From positions 60,606 to 68,642 of the forward strand of contig DBEA01000015.1 in NCBI GenBank assembly GCA_002293845.1: a DNA stretch of 8,037 bases. The letters are read 5' to 3'. The DNA comes from Patescibacteria group bacterium UBA918 (GTDB taxonomy: Bacteria; Patescibacteriota; Minisyncoccia; Phycocordibacterales; UBA918). Of the stretch, positions 4,604-8,037 are shown piece by piece (positions within the stretch are counted from its first letter, which is position 1; each line of letters starts with the position of its first letter). The position numbers and the translations under genes are program-made. Under the pieces are notes generated by a model. That model was not told the origin of the DNA and did not search any database. It was given only the letters and a program-made list of their open reading frames with translations.

Positions 4604-5038
4604 ATGTTGATCGGCGAATACATTCACACTTTGGACCCAAAGAAGCGGCTATCATTGCCGTCTAAGTGGCGTACGAAACTGGGGAAGTCGCTGGTCGTCA
4701 CTCGCGGACTCGACAACTGTCTCTTCGTCTATCCGACGAGTGCTTGGCAGGCGATCACCGAAAAAGTGGCCGCGTTACCTTTAGGCCAAGCGGACACGAG
4801 AAGCTTCAACCGCTTCTTTCTTTCCGGAGCGGTGCAGGTCGACGTCGACAAGGCTGGACGTATTCTCGTTCCCGATTTCCTCAAGGATTTCGCCAAACTC
4901 AAAAACCGGGTGGTATTGGCCGGCATCCACGATCGCGTGGAGATCTGGGACGAGAAGAAGTGGAACGACTACAAGAAAAAAATCGAAGAGCAGGCCGATA
5001 CCTTGGCCGAGAAGCTCGGCACCATCGGAGTGCTGTGA
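4604..5038 (+). CDS. mraZ: Division/cell-wall cluster regulator MraZ
   Basis: MraZ is a DNA-binding protein with two AbrB-like (SpoVT-AbrB) half-domains that oligomerises into a ring and regulates its own dcw operon. The product is 144 aa, a usual length. The first half-domain opens with GEYIHTLDPKKRLSLPSKWR (4-23), holding the D11-x3-R15 signature. The second carries DVDKAGRILVP (80-90), with D82-x3-R86. VTRGLDNCLFVYP (32-44) and DRVEIWDEKKW are also family hallmarks. The start ATG at 4604 gives the conserved M-x-x-G-E-Y opening. It is the first gene of the mraZ-rsmH-ftsL-ftsI block, and five phased GTGGG-like boxes lie upstream, supporting autoregulation. No Shine-Dalgarno is visible. It appears intact. 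Confidence 0.97.
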   Translation: MLIGEYIHTLDPKKRLSLPSKWRTKLGKSLVVTRGLDNCLFVYPTSAWQAITEKVAALPLGQADTRSFNRFFLSGAVQVDVDKAGRILVPDFLKDFAKLKNRVVLAGIHDRVEIWDEKKWNDYKKKIEEQADTLAEKLGTIGVL

Positions 5039-5049
5039 TCTCTGACATA

Positions 5050-5115
5050 GGTTTCAGGAGTTAGGGTTAGATCGATGCGAAGCGGTGACATCGACCGAAC
5101 CCTGAATCCTGAACC
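5050..5115. repeat. 66-nt imperfect inverted repeat before rsmH
   Basis: The left arm 5050-5068 and the right arm 5098-5115 (AACCCTGAATCCTGAACC) pair at 17 of 18 positions, counting one G-T pair, with one A/G mismatch and one bulged T. Inside, TCGATG (5072-5077) pairs perfectly with CATCGA (5089-5094). The whole can fold into one long hairpin that ends 2 nt before the rsmH start codon. There is no T-run. The telomere-like words (ttagggtt, aaccctgaatcctgaacc) look like a dispersed intergenic repeat rather than ordinary leader sequence. Confidence 0.75.
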
Positions 5116-5117
5116 TT

Positions 5118-6002
5118 ATGACCACATCACACATTCCCGTATTACTCGAAGACACCGTCTCTGTCCTTGGACTCGACCAGGATAGCGTGGTGTTCGATTG
5201 TACGTTGGGAGCCGGGGGTCATGCCAAACTCATCCTAAAAACTCTCGGACCCGAAGGTGTGTACGTCGGTATCGATGCGGATCCGACGGCCATCGCCGCC
5301 GTGACTCTCGAAGGCCAAGCTCGTATCGAGCTCGTCAATCGAAACTTCGCCGACATCGCCGACATCTCTCGAGATCTAAAGATCAGGCCTACCGCCATTC
5401 TGGCCGATCTCGGCTGGCGCACGGAGCAGTTTGAGGCCGGAGCGCGCGGATTCTCTTTCCAAAAAGACGAGCCGTTACTCATGACCTTCGGCGATCCGGC
5501 AACACATGTCTTCACGGCCCGCGACATGGTCAACGATTGGAGAGAGGAATCCCTTGCCGATGTCATTTACGGCTACGGCGAGGAACGCTTCGCCAGACGC
5601 ATCGCCAAGGCTATCGTCAAAGCCAGGGAGGAGGCCCCGATCGAGACCTCCAAGCGCCTGGCGGAGATCGTCGTCTCGGCCTATCCGGCCATAGCGAGAC
5701 GAGGGCGCATCCATCCGGCCACCAAGACCTTCCAGGCCATCCGGATCGCGGTCAACGACGAGCTCGGCGCCCTCAAGAAATTATTGGAGGACGGATTCGA
5801 CACCCTGGAGCCGGGCGGACGCTTTGCCATCATCAGCTTCCATAGCCTCGAAGACCGCCTGGTGAAAAGATTCTTCGATCAAAAAGCCCGCGATCAAGCC
5901 GCCCTTAAATTGATTAAAAAACCCATTGTCGCCGACGAAGAGGAGAGGAAGAGCAATCCTCGCTCCCGCAGCGCCAAGTTAAGAGTAGTAGAAAAAACAT
6001 GA
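5118..6002 (+). CDS. rsmH: 16S rRNA m4C1402 methyltransferase RsmH (MraW)
   Basis: RsmH uses S-adenosylmethionine to methylate N4 of C1402 in the 16S rRNA decoding site. It is 294 aa, slightly short of the roughly 313 aa of E. coli. It opens with the hallmark HIPVLLEDTV (5-14). The Rossmann SAM motif is FDCTLGAGGHA (26-36), with GIDADP (51-56) after the next strand. The family block LADLG...RGFSF lies at 95-114 and IHPATKTFQAIRIAVNDEL at 198-216. FHSLEDRLVKRFF (241-253) and the C-terminal NPRSRSAKLRV (280-290) complete it. The segment after DLG reads WRTEQFE (100-106), where most homologues have VSSPQLD, and LLMTF replaces the usual LDMRMD; this may be a lineage trait. It lies 79 bp after mraZ with an inverted repeat in between, and overlaps the next gene by 4 nt (ATGA). 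No Shine-Dalgarno is visible. Confidence 0.97.
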   Translation: MTTSHIPVLLEDTVSVLGLDQDSVVFDCTLGAGGHAKLILKTLGPEGVYVGIDADPTAIAAVTLEGQARIELVNRNFADIADISRDLKIRPTAILADLGWRTEQFEAGARGFSFQKDEPLLMTFGDPATHVFTARDMVNDWREESLADVIYGYGEERFARRIAKAIVKAREEAPIETSKRLAEIVVSAYPAIARRGRIHPATKTFQAIRIAVNDELGALKKLLEDGFDTLEPGGRFAIISFHSLEDRLVKRFFDQKARDQAALKLIKKPIVADEEERKSNPRSRSAKLRVVEKT

Positions 6003-6310
6003 CGACCAACATTCTTTATATAGAACATCGAGTGGAACAATACCTATTGGCTTTCGCCATATGCGCCTTTTGCGCGCTTTCGGTGATGTACGTGTATCTA
6101 TTGTCGATGAGCGTGGTCCACGTGGTCGTCACCCGCGAAGCCGAACAGAAGATCAGCGATACACGAGGCGATATCGCTTCGCTCGAATCCACCTACATGG
6201 AACGTCAACATCAGATCTCTATGGAAGTCGTCGAAAACCGAGGCTACGCCATCGCTGACGACAAGATCTTCCTGGACCGAGAGAACGCTCAAGTCGTCAC
6301 CAAGAGATGA
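5999..6310 (+). CDS. FtsL-like bitopic division protein
   Basis: This is a 103-aa small membrane protein in the ftsL position of the dcw cluster. It has a short cytoplasmic tail (1-13), one long hydrophobic segment at about 14-44 (LLAFAICAFCALSVMYVYLL), and an outside part of which 46-78 is predicted coiled coil (TREAEQKISDTRGDIASLES). This is the architecture of FtsL, which joins FtsB and FtsQ to hold and activate FtsW/FtsI at the septum. FtsL sequences are poorly conserved, so the call rests on topology, length and position. The start codon overlaps the rsmH stop (ATGA, 5999-6002), indicating translational coupling. The gene ends 35 nt before the PBP start. No cysteine or catalytic motif pointing elsewhere was seen. 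Confidence 0.75.
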   Translation: MTTNILYIEHRVEQYLLAFAICAFCALSVMYVYLLSMSVVHVVVTREAEQKISDTRGDIASLESTYMERQHQISMEVVENRGYAIADDKIFLDRENAQVVTKR

Positions 6311-6345
6311 TCTTTTTGAGCATTTAGCGTAGTAAAAGCAGTAGA

Positions 6346-8037
6346 ATGAAATCCCGCCACGGAGCCGTTTTCAGGATCAAGATCATCATGGCCGTAGTCT
6401 TACTGGCCTCTTTGGTACTGATCGGACGATCGTATTTCCTGCAAGTGATAGCTTACGACTACTACGTGGAGGAAGGTGAGAGACAATACGTGAACACCGT
6501 CAACGATCTATATGACCGCGGTGGGATATATTTCACTACTAGGGACGGCGAAAAGGTGAGCGCGGCCACGGTGCAAAGCGGCTACGTGCTCGCTATCGAC
6601 CCAGGGAAGGTCAAAGACGCAAGTAGTTATTACGAAACCCTTCGCCCTTATTTGAAAATTGATAGAGACACATTTTTATTTCGTAGCGGCTTGACCGATA
6701 AGGTCTACGTAGAGGTGGCCGGCAATCTGTCCGAGGAGCAGGCGAGCCAGATCGAGGCGCTCGATCTCGACGGAGTCCAGCTTAATCGCCAACGCTGGCG
6801 CTACTATCCGGCCGGACCTTTGGCGGCGCGTACCATCGGTTTCGTGGGGTGGACCGGCAAGGAAGGAGAGACGGAGCCTGTCGGCCGTTATGGCCTTGAA
6901 CGTTACCACGAAAGCGTTCTCAAGCGAGACGATCGCAAGTTGTCGGTGAATTTCTTCGCCGAACTGTTCACCAATCTGGGTGATTCGATAACCGAGGACG
7001 ACGAGAGTAAAGCCGGCGATGTGTCCACGACCATCGAGCCTACCGTCGCGCGCTTTCTCCAGAACGAACTCGCGACCGCACATGAGAAATGGCACTCTAA
7101 ACTCACCGGCGGCATCATCATCGATCCCCAGACCGGTGAGATCTACGCTATGGACGCTTATCCGACCTTCGATCCCAACGACCGTGGCACCAGCACCTTG
7201 GATCGTTTCAAAAACCCCCTGGTCGAAGAACGCTACGAGCTCGGTAGTATCATCAAAGCTCTCACGATGGCGTCCGGGATCGACAGTGGTGCCGTCAATG
7301 CCCACACCACTTATTTCGATGCCGGCTTCATCGAATTGGACACGATGACGATCAAGAATTACGACGGCGTCGGCCGTGGCACGGTCGACATGCAACAAGT
7401 ATTGAGTCAGTCCCTGAACACCGGCGTCGCTTTCGTGGTGAAGACCATGGGTAAAGAACGTTTTCGCGATTACTTTTTGAAATTACGCTTAGGCAGCGAA
7501 ACCGGCATCGATCTGCCCGGCGAGATTCACGGCGACGTGGCCAACCTCGACAACATCAATCGAGGCATCGAGTACGCCACCGCCTCCTACGGTCACGGCA
7601 TCGCGCTGACCCCGATCGCGGCCGCGAGGGCACTTTCGGCTCTCGGGAACGGCGGCATACTGGTGACTCCGCATATCGGCAAAGTCATAGAATACGAGGA
7701 TGGCACCAAGAAAGAGATAAAGTTCCCGGAAGGCGAAAGAGTATGGAGCGAAGAGACCAGCGAAGAGATCACGCGCATGCTGGTAAAGGTAGTGGACGAA
7801 GCCCTGCGCGGCGGCAAAGTGAAGCTACCCAACTACTCCGTGGCCGCCAAGACCGGCACGGCTCTTTTAGTGAGTCCTGAAGGTGGGTACTACTCGGATC
7901 GTTTCCTGCACTCGTTCTTCGGTTACTTCCCGGCCTATGATCCTCGCTTTTTGGTATTTCTATACACCGAAGACCCTCAGGGAGTGACCTACGCCTCCGA
8001 CACCCTGACAGAGCCTTTTATGAACATCACTAAATTT
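6346..8037 (+). CDS. ftsI: Class B penicillin-binding protein (FtsI/PBP3-like), 3' end cut off
   Basis: This is a septal peptidoglycan transpeptidase anchored in the membrane. The 564 codons seen are open to the window edge; the C-terminus is missing. Residues about 9-31 are the N-terminal TM anchor (IIMAVVLLASLVLIGRSYF). The dimerisation/pedestal region runs at about 45-230, including RYGLERYHESVL after the first third. The transpeptidase follows with all three active-site motifs: S301-I-I-K304 in YELGSIIKAL, S356-L-N358 in SQSLNTG, and K502-T-G504 in AAKTGTA. The usual RGxIxDRxG at the start of the pedestal is altered to DRGGIYFTTRDG, and FEPGS before the catalytic serine is YELGS. Position after mraZ-rsmH-ftsL favours FtsI over an elongation PBP2. 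No Shine-Dalgarno is visible. The start ATG at 6346 gives a proper cytoplasmic tail and anchor. PASTA domains could lie beyond the window. Confidence 0.94.
   Translation, partial: MKSRHGAVFRIKIIMAVVLLASLVLIGRSYFLQVIAYDYYVEEGERQYVNTVNDLYDRGGIYFTTRDGEKVSAATVQSGYVLAIDPGKVKDASSYYETLRPYLKIDRDTFLFRSGLTDKVYVEVAGNLSEEQASQIEALDLDGVQLNRQRWRYYPAGPLAARTIGFVGWTGKEGETEPVGRYGLERYHESVLKRDDRKLSVNFFAELFTNLGDSITEDDESKAGDVSTTIEPTVARFLQNELATAHEKWHSKLTGGIIIDPQTGEIYAMDAYPTFDPNDRGTSTLDRFKNPLVEERYELGSIIKALTMASGIDSGAVNAHTTYFDAGFIELDTMTIKNYDGVGRGTVDMQQVLSQSLNTGVAFVVKTMGKERFRDYFLKLRLGSETGIDLPGEIHGDVANLDNINRGIEYATASYGHGIALTPIAAARALSALGNGGILVTPHIGKVIEYEDGTKKEIKFPEGERVWSEETSEEITRMLVKVVDEALRGGKVKLPNYSVAAKTGTALLVSPEGGYYSDRFLHSFFGYFPAYDPRFLVFLYTEDPQGVTYASDTLTEPFMNITKF

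Noticed and set aside
4407..4610. 67-aa plus-strand open frame upstream of mraZ
   Set aside because: It runs through the strong terminator and the MraZ-box region, has no ribosome binding site and no protein-like features.
5537..5845. 102-aa plus-strand open frame inside rsmH
   Set aside because: Alternative frame within a clear RsmH coding region, with Arg/Gly/His-rich nonsense composition.
6676..7398. 240-aa minus-strand open frame inside the PBP gene
   Set aside because: It is antisense to the pedestal and transpeptidase region, whose plus-strand translation carries the SxxK and SxN motifs.
1..8037. tRNA, rRNA, CRISPR array, transposase or phage genes
   Set aside because: Read through on both strands for cloverleaf, direct-repeat arrays and mobile-element signatures; none was found.

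Overview
The window looks like a chromosomal piece (about 50-55% G+C by eye) of an uncultivated small-genome bacterium, most plausibly a Candidate Phyla Radiation lineage (Patescibacteria, Paceibacteria/'Parcubacteria'-like). The reasons are the style of the RsmH, LysRS and penicillin-binding protein motifs (for example RsmH 'KDEPLLMTF' and PBP 'YELGSIIKAL'), the very short intergenic regions, and the small lineage-restricted membrane and secreted proteins set between housekeeping genes. This placement is inference from sequence feel, not a database result.

Layout, left to right. A 16-base C homopolymer at the extreme left edge (probably a contig-end artefact) is followed by a near-consensus promoter and greA (transcript cleavage factor). 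A 112-bp gap holding a nested inverted repeat leads to lysS (class II lysyl-tRNA synthetase). A small minus-strand membrane protein converges on lysS, with a UUCG-loop terminator and a 14-bp hairpin between them. That small gene is divergent from a 368-aa two-TM protein of unknown function. Their shared 135-bp intergenic region carries a perfect 16-bp-arm palindrome that contains the -35 boxes of both promoters. Then come a gap with a candidate short RNA and terminators, a minus-strand small secreted four-cysteine protein with a near-ideal promoter, a strong orphan terminator, and finally the start of the division and cell-wall (dcw) cluster: mraZ - rsmH (mraW) - ftsL-like - ftsI-like PBP (cut off by the window end).

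How it works together. greA and lysS serve transcription and translation. The dcw block couples a MraZ regulator, RsmH 16S rRNA methyltransferase, a bitopic FtsL-like divisome protein and the septal transpeptidase. The mraZ leader has several TGGG/GTGGG boxes on about the same helical face, as expected for MraZ autoregulation, and a hairpin just upstream of the start codon. A 66-nt imperfect hairpin lies between mraZ and rsmH, ending 2 nt before the rsmH start codon.

No tRNA, rRNA, CRISPR, transposase or phage gene was seen. The parts most worth a second look are the divergent unknown membrane-protein pair with its palindromic double promoter, the intergenic inverted repeats placed just before housekeeping start codons, and the candidate small RNA at about 3744-3812. 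None of these is strong enough from sequence alone to be called a new system.
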